Shown: piece by piece, positions 1 to 8,751 of the stretch
How positions within the stretch are numbered: position 1 is the first letter of the stretch
Layout: each line of letters begins with the position of its first letter
Source: CAZXFH01 sp964640055
GTDB lineage: Bacteria > Fidelibacterota > UBA2242 > JAFGTP01
Reading direction: 5' to 3'
Assembly (NCBI GenBank): GCA_964640055.1
Contig: CAZXFH010000034.1
Location: forward strand, 1-36,334
Length of the DNA: 36,334 bases
Translations under genes and position numbers: made by a program
Notes under the pieces: model-generated
Told to the model about the DNA's origin: nothing
Database searches by the model: none
Seen by the model: only the letters and a program-made list of their open reading frames with translations

Positions 1-88
1 TTTTAAATTAATAAACTCAAAATTTTATCTTCTGATTTTAGCTACTGTTATTATCGGGCAATATGGAATGTTATTGGGAGAGCAAACT

Positions 89-1615
89 ATGGACGGAAAT
101 ACTGCCCAACAGAGGTTTCTGGTCCAGAAAGTGCAATTACTCATGCAACGGTCCCATCAATATTTCAATTCCCAACCGGATAGCGCCGAACTGTTGGCCA
201 AACAGGCCGTGCAGTTAGTTCGTTCCGGGGCCGAGGCTGAATTATTGGGAGAGGCGCTTTATAATCTGGGGTATCTCTATTATAAATGGGTGGAAATTGA
301 TTCGGCCCGAAAATATTTAGAAGAGCTTGTGACACGCAGGGCACAGATCGATAATTCCGGTTTGGTGGGGCAGGCGATGAATCTGTTGGGAAACACCTAC
401 TGGTTAACGGATGCCCAGGTGAAAGCAAAAAATTATTTTGAAAGAGCCCTGCAGATCCATTTGGAATTAGAGAACCACCGGGATATTGGTAAATCCTATA
501 ACAATCTGGCTAATTTGTACAGCCGGCTGGGAGATTATGACCAGGCTATTGATTATTTTTTAAAAGCCCGTAAAAGTTATCAGCAGGCCGATTATCTGGA
601 GGGTGTAGCCTGGTTGCCATATTCGATGACGCTGCTGTATAAGCGCCTGGGTGATTATGCTAAAGCCCGGCAATCCATTACCGCATCTCTGGAAAAATAC
701 CGTCAACTGGCTGCTGAGAGAGATGACAGCACTGGTATTATGTTGTGTTATAGCCAGCTGGGTGATGTTTATCGGCTACTGGGCCAGTATAAAAGAGGAC
801 TGCAATACAATTTGAACGCCCTGCGGTTACGGCAGAAGACAGGGGCCGGTACTGCCGTGGCCGATGGTATGACCGGTGTGGGGCAGTGTTATTATCAATT
901 GGGTAATTATGATAAAGCCCGGCAGTATATGCAGCAGGCGCTGAAATTCAGGAAAAAATCCGGGATCAGGGCCGGCTCCGAAACCAATTATACATATCTT
1001 GGGTATATTCACTATGCAGAAGGAGAGATAGAAAGGGCGCTGGTTGACCTGGAAAAAGGATTACAGGTTGCCCGGGAGCGTAATCAACAGCTTTCCCAGA
1101 GTGAAATATTGTGGAAAATGTCACAGATTTATGCAGCTGAGGGTAACTACCCCGAAGCTTGGGATCTAAGAAATGAATATATTGCCATAAAAGACAGCTT
1201 GTGGGATATCAAAACTTCCAAACGGATTGCCGCGATCCAACTGCAGTATAAAATTGAGCGTCAGACCCAGGAAAACCAACGGCTGGTCCAGCAAAATAAA
1301 ATAAACGAACTAAAATTGGCCCGAGCTGCGGCGTGGCGTAATTTCCTTTTTTTACTGATCGCATTTTTTCTCTTTGCGATCATTGTCACCATCTATCTCT
1401 ATCGTAAAAGACTCCAAATCAAGACCCTGAAAGGGCTATTGCCGATTTGTGCCAATTGTAAAAAGATCCGGAATGATAAAGGCTATTATGAACATGTGGA
1501 GAAATATATTTCTGATCATTCTGAAGCCATATTCAGTCACGGGGTCTGCCCGGATTGTATTGAGGAATTGTATCCAGATTATGCCCAAAGGAAAAAAAGA
1601 GAAAATCACAGCTAA
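89..1615 (+). CDS. TPR membrane protein with C-terminal CxxC/CxxC module
   Basis: About 508 aa. Residues 10-370 are tandem tetratricopeptide repeats (motifs such as YNNLANLYSRLGDYDQAIDY), the layout of sensor-like TPR proteins that precede a kinase or cyclase in other bacteria. A coiled stretch (about 385-415) leads to one membrane segment near residues 418-438. A short tail follows with C454/C457 (ICANCKK) and C487/C490 (GVCPDC). From memory, this tail matches a module often found at the C-terminus of PAS or response-regulator proteins; the four cysteines could bind a metal. There is no N-terminal signal peptide, so the TPR part is probably cytoplasmic. I chose ATG 89 because GGGAGAG lies six bases upstream; an in-frame ATG at 68 has no such site. 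The output of the protein is unknown. Confident on architecture, not on function. Confidence 0.85.
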   Translation: MDGNTAQQRFLVQKVQLLMQRSHQYFNSQPDSAELLAKQAVQLVRSGAEAELLGEALYNLGYLYYKWVEIDSARKYLEELVTRRAQIDNSGLVGQAMNLLGNTYWLTDAQVKAKNYFERALQIHLELENHRDIGKSYNNLANLYSRLGDYDQAIDYFLKARKSYQQADYLEGVAWLPYSMTLLYKRLGDYAKARQSITASLEKYRQLAAERDDSTGIMLCYSQLGDVYRLLGQYKRGLQYNLNALRLRQKTGAGTAVADGMTGVGQCYYQLGNYDKARQYMQQALKFRKKSGIRAGSETNYTYLGYIHYAEGEIERALVDLEKGLQVARERNQQLSQSEILWKMSQIYAAEGNYPEAWDLRNEYIAIKDSLWDIKTSKRIAAIQLQYKIERQTQENQRLVQQNKINELKLARAAAWRNFLFLLIAFFLFAIIVTIYLYRKRLQIKTLKGLLPICANCKKIRNDKGYYEHVEKYISDHSEAIFSHGVCPDCIEELYPDYAQRKKRENHS

Positions 1616-1724
1616 GGAATAAATTTATCCGGGTGGAATATATTAAGTACTAATTCTGACCAAAACTTCATCTTGCCATAGTGCGGATAGCATTGTAAAT
1701 TAGGGCGTTTTTTAAGAGTGACAA

Positions 1725-1797
1725 GGGGCTGTAGCTCAGCTGGGAGAGCGTCTGAATGGCATTCAGAAGGCCAGGGGTTCGAGCCCCCTCAGCTCCA
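1725..1797 (+). tRNA. tRNA-Ala (anticodon GGC)
   Basis: A complete cloverleaf is visible. The acceptor stem GGGGCTG pairs with CAGCTCC and includes the G3-U70 wobble pair that identifies alanine tRNA. The D-arm contains AGCTCAGCTGGGAGAGC. The anticodon stem TCTGA/TCAGA encloses ATGGCAT, with GGC at 1758-1760. The T-arm holds GGTTCGAG, and the discriminator base is A. The 3' CCA is not encoded (CTA follows), so it would be added after transcription. A terminator follows directly. Confidence 0.97.
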
Positions 1798-1803
1798 CTA
1801 ATG

Positions 1804-1853
1804 AAAGACCTCCCGAAAACAATACGTCCGGGAGGTCTTTATATTTATAGTGG
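1804..1853 (+). terminator. Rho-independent terminator after tRNA-Ala
   Basis: A perfect 12-bp stem (AAAGACCTCCCG at 1804-1815 with CGGGAGGTCTTT at 1829-1840) closes a 13-nt loop and is followed by a T/A-rich tail. It sits 7 bases after the tRNA. It may also stop transcripts of the convergent gene ending at 1865, although the minus-strand tail is less T-rich. Confidence 0.85.
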
Positions 1854-1864
1854 ATTGAATGGCT

Positions 1865-4800
1865 TTATTTCAGAAACAATATCTTTCTGGATTGCTGAAA
1901 ACCGGTACCAGTTAAGCGTAGGATGTACATCCCGGTGGCCAGAGGCTGTCCCTGATAATTATTTCCAATCCAGTTGTATTCGAATACTCCGTTGCGGGCC
2001 GGATCAAATTGTTGCTGCCATACCTCCCGGCCCTGCAGGTCATAAATGGACAAGGTGATTTTTTGCGCTTTTTTCAGCGAGTATGTAATGGTGATGGTAT
2101 TGTTAAAAGGATTGGGATAGGCGGGATACAATCGGTTTTTATAGGGCACTGTGTTCAGTTCAGGTTCGTCGATCCGCAGGCTGGGATCGCCCTCGATATA
2201 GGTAACGCTGCCGTCTAGGGCAGCTGCCACTACGGTGGCACCGTCCAGAGGTGTGACTGTATTCACAATGCATTGTGATACCCAATATTTCCAGTGGGTG
2301 GTGCCGTCAGTCTGATCATTGGCCACCACAAAGCCTTTTTTACCGCTGGAAAAAACCGTGCCTAACAGCCCAATGGGCATGGAGGGGGATGAATCCCAGC
2401 CGTAGCCCACCGTGGATTGCCATAATTGCTGTTGGTCATCTGCAGTGGCAGAGAAGGCGTAGAGATTGCCATCCAGAGAGCGAATATAGACCTGCTCTTT
2501 TTTGCGATTGATACCGATTGATTCCCAGGCATTGGGTTGATCGCTTTGCCAGACAAGTGCTCCGCCGGACAGGTCGAGGGCATTGGTAAAGCGGGCCGGA
2601 TCACAGACAAATACCTTATCAGCCGTGACAACGGGCCAGCAGGCGGCCGGTGAATAGTAAAAACTGCTTTGATGATTCCATTTCCACAGAGCATTGCCGG
2701 TCAAGCGGTTCAGACAGTGTACTTGGGTATCCCAGGATCCAAAGATGATTTTATCGCCTCTCACTGCCGGTTGACATTCGATCAAACCGCCGGCTGAATA
2801 TTGCCACATTTTTGACTGGGTATTGATATTAACGGCATACATGGTCTTATTAGCGGCGAAATAAACAATTGAATCCCTGACTACAATACCGTTCAGAATG
2901 GCAGAACCGGCCTCAAAAGTCCAGACGATGGAGCCGTCTGCCATGGAAAGGGCATAGAGTTTGCCATCGGAACTACCAATATAGAGAATGCCATCAGCAA
3001 AGGTGGGTGAAGAAAAAATAGTACCGCCGGTCTGTATCGGTGACCAGGCCTGGGTGCCGTCATCACGATTGATAGCATGGATTTCTCCCTTGCTGGTGCC
3101 GATATATACATGACTGCTATCAACGGCAGGTTTTCCAACGATGCTGGCCCCGGCCTGATAGCGCCATTTGGCACGGGGATATGTGCCCTTTTCCACATAA
3201 AAGCCACGCGTGCGGGTCAGTTGTCCTGACGATGTATTAAAGCTAACCGTGAGGGTATGATAGCCTGGCGCCAGATTGTCAATATCCAGATCACAACTCC
3301 AGTCCTGACCGGAACCGCTGAGCGAGCCACTCAGGTTGTCATTTTTAATAGAATAGGTTGCACTACTGGCCGCTATTTCGACATGTAGTTGCAGGGTTTT
3401 TGATTCGGTAATGAGTTCATCGGTTTCCAGGTTGGTGAATTCCACTCCTGGCTGGGCTGTATCTGCGCAGCTATGTTCAAACCAGCGATTACCGATGCCG
3501 GAATCGCTGTAATAGGGGGTAATGGTGATATCCTTACTGGAAACCCGGACAATATTAAAACCCGAGGGGGCAGAAGTGCGGTAGGTATCCATACTCATGG
3601 CTCCGGGTAGTCCCTCAAAATCATAACTACGGTTAGAATGCCCGTGTCCGACCATGATGAAAACCGTGCGATATTGTTTTAAAATATCTAGTGCTTCCCA
3701 GTAGTTACTGACTCCACCAGGGTCGCTGGGAATGTGATAATAGGCAATGACTGGTGTGTTGGGATCCGGCATAGCCGCCAGGTCTAATTTTAGCCATTCC
3801 ACCGTAACGGGATCAAAATAACCGCCGCCCCCGCGCATGGGGACACCATTATTCAGGCCTACGAAATGGTACCCTTCATGATCAAAAGAATAATTCAGCT
3901 CTCCAAAAAGATCAATATACTTTTGCAATCCTGATTCCGACCATTTGGTATCATGATTACCGGGGACAAAATATACAGGCAGATCACACAAATTGGCATA
4001 ATTCCGGGCGGTTGTTAATTCCGAATTCAACCCATTTTCAGTGATATCTCCGGTATGAATTACAAAATCAAGCTGATCGGAAATGGTATTGATGTTTTCA
4101 ATTACATCACGAAAATAGGAGGTAGTAAAGGATAAACCCACATGGCTGTCGGTACACCAAGCAAATTGAAAATAGTAATAAAGCGTCACGGGATCCAGAC
4201 TAAGATCACTACTGTTCAGCGTGATATTACTATAGGTTTCGTTATCCTGAACGTAATGATCCGCTTTAAAAATTAAGCGGTAATTACCCGTTGGTAAGGT
4301 GGGTAGTTCATAACTATCCCCGTGACCGACCGAATCAAAACCAGCCAGCAAAGGTTGGTTCAGGGGATATATTTCCACGCGACACCGGGCGGTGTCATTT
4401 TGATTATCGAACTGTACTTGACCACTGATCTGGTAGGTGGGAGAACTTGTCGGAGTTAAATGCAGATCCGGATGGATGAGATCAGCGCCTTCGATGTGCA
4501 CAGAATCAACTATCAGAGTATCATACCCCCAGGCCACACATTCCATCCGATACCAACCTTCCGGTATATTTTCAAAGGTGATATGACGCTGTTGATAACT
4601 GGTCAATACCTCTTGTAACAATTGGCTGCTGCCAGAGGGATACAGCTTGACCTCGGCATCTGCTCTATTATTGATACCGTCCAGCACTACGTCACTTTGT
4701 AATGTATAAGTATCCATCATGCCGGTTAACCGGATAGCGTCGGCTAAAACATAATCACCACTGTCACTTTCAAAATAGTTGGAAACAAATACATAGGTTG

Positions 4801-5173
4801 TTTCCGGCAGGGAAAAGGTCCCTAAAGTTTGCCAACCTTCTTCGTAATACATATCGCATGTTACTGTGGTATCGCCGTTTACTGAGTGAGTGGTCCAGCG
4901 GGTATCTTTACCAAATTGATAATCAAAGCAATAGGTTTCTACCTGGTAGCTGCCCGGATACTCCAGCCTGATTTCCCATTTGGCCCAACCGCTGCCGTCA
5001 CCCTTGGGCGTGACCTGGGCGCTGCCGCCATGACAGCCCTGAATACTGATCGGTTGCCAGTTGCCCGCGGTAGTAAAACCAGTGGTATCATTTTCCAGGG
5101 TATACCGGATCTGGGCGTTCATTAAAGTGCTTAAAATCAGGATTAAAATTGTAATTCTGATTATGCGTACCAT
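1865..5173 (-). CDS. Secreted golvesin-like/metallophosphoesterase/PQQ-propeller protein with T9SS sorting domain
   Basis: 1102 aa. A signal peptide covers about residues 1-21. Residues 24-152 resemble the golvesin C-terminal carbohydrate-binding-like domain. Residues 155-330 hold two carboxypeptidase-regulatory-like beta folds. Residues 335-555 are a calcineurin-like phosphoesterase with its metal ligands present: D342/H344 (TDSH), D376 (TGD), N406/H407 (GNHD), H480 and H510/H512 (GHGH). After an Ig-like spacer (575-660), residues 665-995 form a PQQ-like beta-propeller with repeated (A/G)xxDGxxxW blades. Residues 1016-1102 are a Por-type sorting domain (PAYPNPFN to the GMYILRL strand), so export by type IX secretion and attachment at or release from the surface is expected. 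AGGGGG lies about five bases before the ATG. The substrate is unknown; phosphodiester or phosphomonoester hydrolysis is inferred from the family. Confidence 0.9.
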   Translation of the reverse strand: MVRIIRITILILILSTLMNAQIRYTLENDTTGFTTAGNWQPISIQGCHGGSAQVTPKGDGSGWAKWEIRLEYPGSYQVETYCFDYQFGKDTRWTTHSVNGDTTVTCDMYYEEGWQTLGTFSLPETTYVFVSNYFESDSGDYVLADAIRLTGMMDTYTLQSDVVLDGINNRADAEVKLYPSGSSQLLQEVLTSYQQRHITFENIPEGWYRMECVAWGYDTLIVDSVHIEGADLIHPDLHLTPTSSPTYQISGQVQFDNQNDTARCRVEIYPLNQPLLAGFDSVGHGDSYELPTLPTGNYRLIFKADHYVQDNETYSNITLNSSDLSLDPVTLYYYFQFAWCTDSHVGLSFTTSYFRDVIENINTISDQLDFVIHTGDITENGLNSELTTARNYANLCDLPVYFVPGNHDTKWSESGLQKYIDLFGELNYSFDHEGYHFVGLNNGVPMRGGGGYFDPVTVEWLKLDLAAMPDPNTPVIAYYHIPSDPGGVSNYWEALDILKQYRTVFIMVGHGHSNRSYDFEGLPGAMSMDTYRTSAPSGFNIVRVSSKDITITPYYSDSGIGNRWFEHSCADTAQPGVEFTNLETDELITESKTLQLHVEIAASSATYSIKNDNLSGSLSGSGQDWSCDLDIDNLAPGYHTLTVSFNTSSGQLTRTRGFYVEKGTYPRAKWRYQAGASIVGKPAVDSSHVYIGTSKGEIHAINRDDGTQAWSPIQTGGTIFSSPTFADGILYIGSSDGKLYALSMADGSIVWTFEAGSAILNGIVVRDSIVYFAANKTMYAVNINTQSKMWQYSAGGLIECQPAVRGDKIIFGSWDTQVHCLNRLTGNALWKWNHQSSFYYSPAACWPVVTADKVFVCDPARFTNALDLSGGALVWQSDQPNAWESIGINRKKEQVYIRSLDGNLYAFSATADDQQQLWQSTVGYGWDSSPSMPIGLLGTVFSSGKKGFVVANDQTDGTTHWKYWVSQCIVNTVTPLDGATVVAAALDGSVTYIEGDPSLRIDEPELNTVPYKNRLYPAYPNPFNNTITITYSLKKAQKITLSIYDLQGREVWQQQFDPARNGVFEYNWIGNNYQGQPLATGMYILRLTGTGFQQSRKILFLK

Positions 5174-5427
5174 TAAGACCCCCTAAGTAAAATTAATCTA
5201 AACACGAAGCTATTTCAGTATAAGTAATTTAGAATTTTATTGCAAGTAAATTTGGAAGTCAAAGCCTAGATGAGGCCCATCCGACTTTAGTTTAGCAGGG
5301 CAGTGCCGCGGAATTCGACAATAAATCCAAAAAGGAACCTTTTGGGACTTGTAAAAACAAAGGGCAGCGAATATATTTAGTTTTGAATAGATAAACCGAT
5401 TGATCCGCAATAAGGGTTTAAATAAAA

Positions 5428-8400
5428 ATGTCATTCTACCTTTACCAGAGTAATAAACTTGAGAAATTGATCAAAGAAATTTTATGTCCCTTGTTAGGGC
5501 AACCTTTGTCCGATCCCTTCAAGGCGGAGACTATCATTGTCCAGAATCAGGGCATGGCCACCTATCTGAAACAGCAAATTGCCCAACAAAACCGGATCGC
5601 CTTTAATCTTGAATTTCCTTTTTTGAACAATTTCATCAATGATGTACTGATTCAAACCGTACCCCGGCAAGCGGACTATTCATTATTCTTACCGGAGACC
5701 ATGACCTGGAAAATATATGCCTTGTTACCCGGTCTGTCCCGTGACCACAGCGAGTTGCAGAACTATTTGAAAGGCGAGGGTCACGCTGTGAAGCGGTATC
5801 AGTTGGCTCATAAAATTGCCATTACCTTTGATCTTTATCAGATTTACCGTCCGGATATAATTACCGGTTGGGAACAGAATAAATCCACCAATACCAGGGG
5901 CTGGCAAGCCCGGTTATGGCAACAGCTAACCCGTGATAAGGCCAGCCGGACCGCCATCCTTTCCGAGTTTATGGCCCAGCACAGCTGGGATAATGTGACT
6001 GACTACCAACGTATTTTTATCTTTGGTATTTTTGCCATGCCTCCGGTCTATCTACAGTTTTTCCGGCACCTCAGCCGGGCGGTTGATATTCATTATTGCT
6101 ATCTGACGCCCACCCGTCATAATTGGAAACTGGATCTCGTGCTTAAAGCCTATCAGACAAAGCATAGCAACACCTATTATTTACCTGCTGAGCTGCATTC
6201 CGATGAAATCCAGTCCAATGCAAATCCCCTGGTTACTTCCTTCAGTAAAATGGGCCGGTATTTTTATAGTTATCTGAGAAGTCTGGAAAGTGACCTTAAA
6301 ACTGATAACTGTTATGAGTCCTATCAGGGAGAAAATATATTAATTACCCTGCAAAATGACATTTATCATAATCGCCAGTCAACAAGTCGGAAACTACCTT
6401 CCCCGTCGGATCTGTCCGTGCAGCTGCACTGCTGTCATAATAAGTTGCGGGAAGTGGAAATTCTCTATGACCATTTACTCCAAGGCTTTGAAACCGGTGA
6501 TATGACTCCCCGTGACATCATTGTGATGACACCAGATATTACTGCCTATAGGCCTTATATAAAAGCGGTCTTTGATCGCCGGAGAACCGATGAGCCAGAA
6601 TATATTCCCTATACCATATCCGATAATTCCCAAGCCTATTCCAGTCGTATCATTGGGACTTTTCTACAGATATTACAGTTACCCCAATCAAAGTTTGAAG
6701 CCAGTGAAATTTTGAATATTCTGGAAGTAACGGTTGTGCATACGGCCTTTGAGATTGACGAAAAGGATCTGGAAATTCTACGAAAATGGATTACAGAGAC
6801 CAGGATTAATTGGGGCATTGATGCCCAGCAACGAGCCGACCGGTTTGGGGTGGTTCCTTTTAAAGAAAATTCCTGGCAGTTTGGTATGGACAGGATGCGT
6901 CTGGGATTTGCCATGCTCGATGATCCCACTGCTGCTGAACGACTCTATAAGGGCATCTTGCCCTATGATCCGATCGAAGGCGACACCGGCGTCTTACTGG
7001 GTAAATTTCTCTGTTTCATACGCCTTCTGATTGATACCTGTCATAAGCTACAGGGAGAGCATAATATGACTTGGTGGACTATCAAACTGAATACCATTAT
7101 TGATCAATTTTTTATCAGCCGTAATGATACTTTCGATGGAATGTATACTCTCAGACAGGCGTTGGCGAAACTGTCAGAAGACGCTGAATCCGCCGATTTT
7201 CAGGAATTAATCCCTCTGGAAGTAATCCGGGATCATTTGAGCGAAAATTTGAATCAGCCGAATATTGAAACCGGTTTTTTTCGGGGGAAAGTCACATTCT
7301 GTACCATGCAACCCATGCGTAACATCCCGGTTAAGCGGGTCTGCTTGCTGGGCATGGATGAAAATAAATTTCCCCGTCGGGAAATTGAAGCCGGGTTCGA
7401 TTTGATCAGTACCGATCCCCGTCCCTGCGACCGTTCACGGCGGGATGAAGATCGCTATCTGTTTTTAGAGGCCTTGCTGGCTGCCCGGGAACAGTTTTAT
7501 GTCAGCTATATCGGCCGGGATCTGCGCAGCAATGATGAACTACCGCCCGCGACTACGGTAGGAGAATTTCTGGATTATCTTAAACTGGTTTATGGTGCCG
7601 AAATTGAAGAAAATATTGTACGTAAACATCATCTGCATGGTTTTCATCCGGCCTATTTTAGTACGCAAACCGAGCGTAAATATTTTTCCTATTCCACGCT
7701 GGATGCCAGTGCATCCCGCAGTTTTCTGGGTGAGAAGCGACCGAAAGAGTTCATGATAACGCCCTTAGAGGCAGATACTGAACAAATGCCCCGGACAGTT
7801 CGTATGATCGAATTAATTCGTTTTTTTAAGAATCCGCCCCGCTATTTTACCCGTCAGATCCTTAACATCAACCTAAGCTCCGGTGACAATTATAACGTCC
7901 GCGATGCGGAATATTTTGAACTACCCAATTTGGAAGCCTACCAGATGAATAACGGCATCCTGCACAGTATTATTAAAAATGAGCCTCCTGAGCGCTATTA
8001 TCAGCTGTTAAAAGCACAGGCCAAGCTCCCGATCGGGGAACACGGACGGGCCTACTATTACCGTCATTACAATGAAGTCAAGCAATTGCTACAGCACTCT
8101 TTTCGTGGATTGGATCAAAAACCAATAAACTTATTAACCGATTCCAAGCCTAAGGAAGTGGAAGTTGAATTGGATAATATCCTTATCAAAGGCCAATTGG
8201 AGTTTATTAGTCAGAATACCCAGCTCTATATCCGCATTTCGAGGTTAAATGGGAAGGATGCGCTGGCAGCCTGGATAAAGCATTTGATTTTCAGTCTTGA
8301 TAAACAAGGAGAAGTCGATACCTATTGCCTGGTGGGTAAACAGGGGCGTGATACCTTATTTCATTTTCCTGCTATCGAAGCGGAAAGAGCGCTGCAATAT

Positions 8401-8751
8401 CTGGAACAGTTAGTATCTTTATATCAGCAAGGGCTGCAACAAGTCCTGCCCTTTTTTCCCAAAACCAGTTTTAAGTATGTCCGTCCTTTCAAAACACTGC
8501 CTAGTGATCCGGATAAAGCAGAGCAGAAACGGATCACTGCCGCTCAGCATGAATGGGAAGGGAACGTCTCACGGGGATATCCGGGAGAGGGCCAGGATGA
8601 ATACATCCGGCTTTATTTTGAGCAAGGATTATTTAAATTATCAGGGATTTATACCCAATTCCGTGAATTGAGCCACAAAATAATGCAGCCCTTCCGGATT
8701 AGTCCTGAAGGAACACACTCCGCAGCTTATCAAGTGGAGGAACTCTCGTGA
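5428..8751 (+). CDS. recC: Exodeoxyribonuclease V subunit gamma RecC
   Basis: 1107 aa, close to the roughly 1120 aa usual for RecC. The N-terminus (SFYLYQSNKLEKL, then VQNQGMATYLKQQIA) is typical: an inactive SF1-helicase-like fold that splits the DNA duplex and scans for the recombination hotspot. Central signatures include PRDIIVMTPDI and VKRVCLLGMDENKFPRR, and the C-terminal half matches the inactive nuclease-like region. As expected for RecC there is no Walker A motif. It is the first gene of recC-recB-recD, and its TGA stop overlaps the recB GTG. Together the subunits resect and repair double-strand breaks in the cytoplasm. Identification is firm because both partners follow in the expected order. 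Confidence 0.95.
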   Translation: MSFYLYQSNKLEKLIKEILCPLLGQPLSDPFKAETIIVQNQGMATYLKQQIAQQNRIAFNLEFPFLNNFINDVLIQTVPRQADYSLFLPETMTWKIYALLPGLSRDHSELQNYLKGEGHAVKRYQLAHKIAITFDLYQIYRPDIITGWEQNKSTNTRGWQARLWQQLTRDKASRTAILSEFMAQHSWDNVTDYQRIFIFGIFAMPPVYLQFFRHLSRAVDIHYCYLTPTRHNWKLDLVLKAYQTKHSNTYYLPAELHSDEIQSNANPLVTSFSKMGRYFYSYLRSLESDLKTDNCYESYQGENILITLQNDIYHNRQSTSRKLPSPSDLSVQLHCCHNKLREVEILYDHLLQGFETGDMTPRDIIVMTPDITAYRPYIKAVFDRRRTDEPEYIPYTISDNSQAYSSRIIGTFLQILQLPQSKFEASEILNILEVTVVHTAFEIDEKDLEILRKWITETRINWGIDAQQRADRFGVVPFKENSWQFGMDRMRLGFAMLDDPTAAERLYKGILPYDPIEGDTGVLLGKFLCFIRLLIDTCHKLQGEHNMTWWTIKLNTIIDQFFISRNDTFDGMYTLRQALAKLSEDAESADFQELIPLEVIRDHLSENLNQPNIETGFFRGKVTFCTMQPMRNIPVKRVCLLGMDENKFPRREIEAGFDLISTDPRPCDRSRRDEDRYLFLEALLAAREQFYVSYIGRDLRSNDELPPATTVGEFLDYLKLVYGAEIEENIVRKHHLHGFHPAYFSTQTERKYFSYSTLDASASRSFLGEKRPKEFMITPLEADTEQMPRTVRMIELIRFFKNPPRYFTRQILNINLSSGDNYNVRDAEYFELPNLEAYQMNNGILHSIIKNEPPERYYQLLKAQAKLPIGEHGRAYYYRHYNEVKQLLQHSFRGLDQKPINLLTDSKPKEVEVELDNILIKGQLEFISQNTQLYIRISRLNGKDALAAWIKHLIFSLDKQGEVDTYCLVGKQGRDTLFHFPAIEAERALQYLEQLVSLYQQGLQQVLPFFPKTSFKYVRPFKTLPSDPDKAEQKRITAAQHEWEGNVSRGYPGEGQDEYIRLYFEQGLFKLSGIYTQFRELSHKIMQPFRISPEGTHSAAYQVEELS

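Noticed and set aside
1756..2058. 100-codon plus-strand reading frame
   Set aside because: It starts inside the tRNA-Ala gene and runs through the terminator and the antisense of the secreted phosphoesterase.
5327..5345. Short hairpin CCAAAAAGG-AA-CCTTTTGG upstream of recC
   Set aside because: Imperfect, small and AT-rich, with no T-run; likely chance.
5237..5434. 65-codon minus-strand reading frame before recC
   Set aside because: It covers the recC promoter region and start, has no ribosome site or recognisable features.
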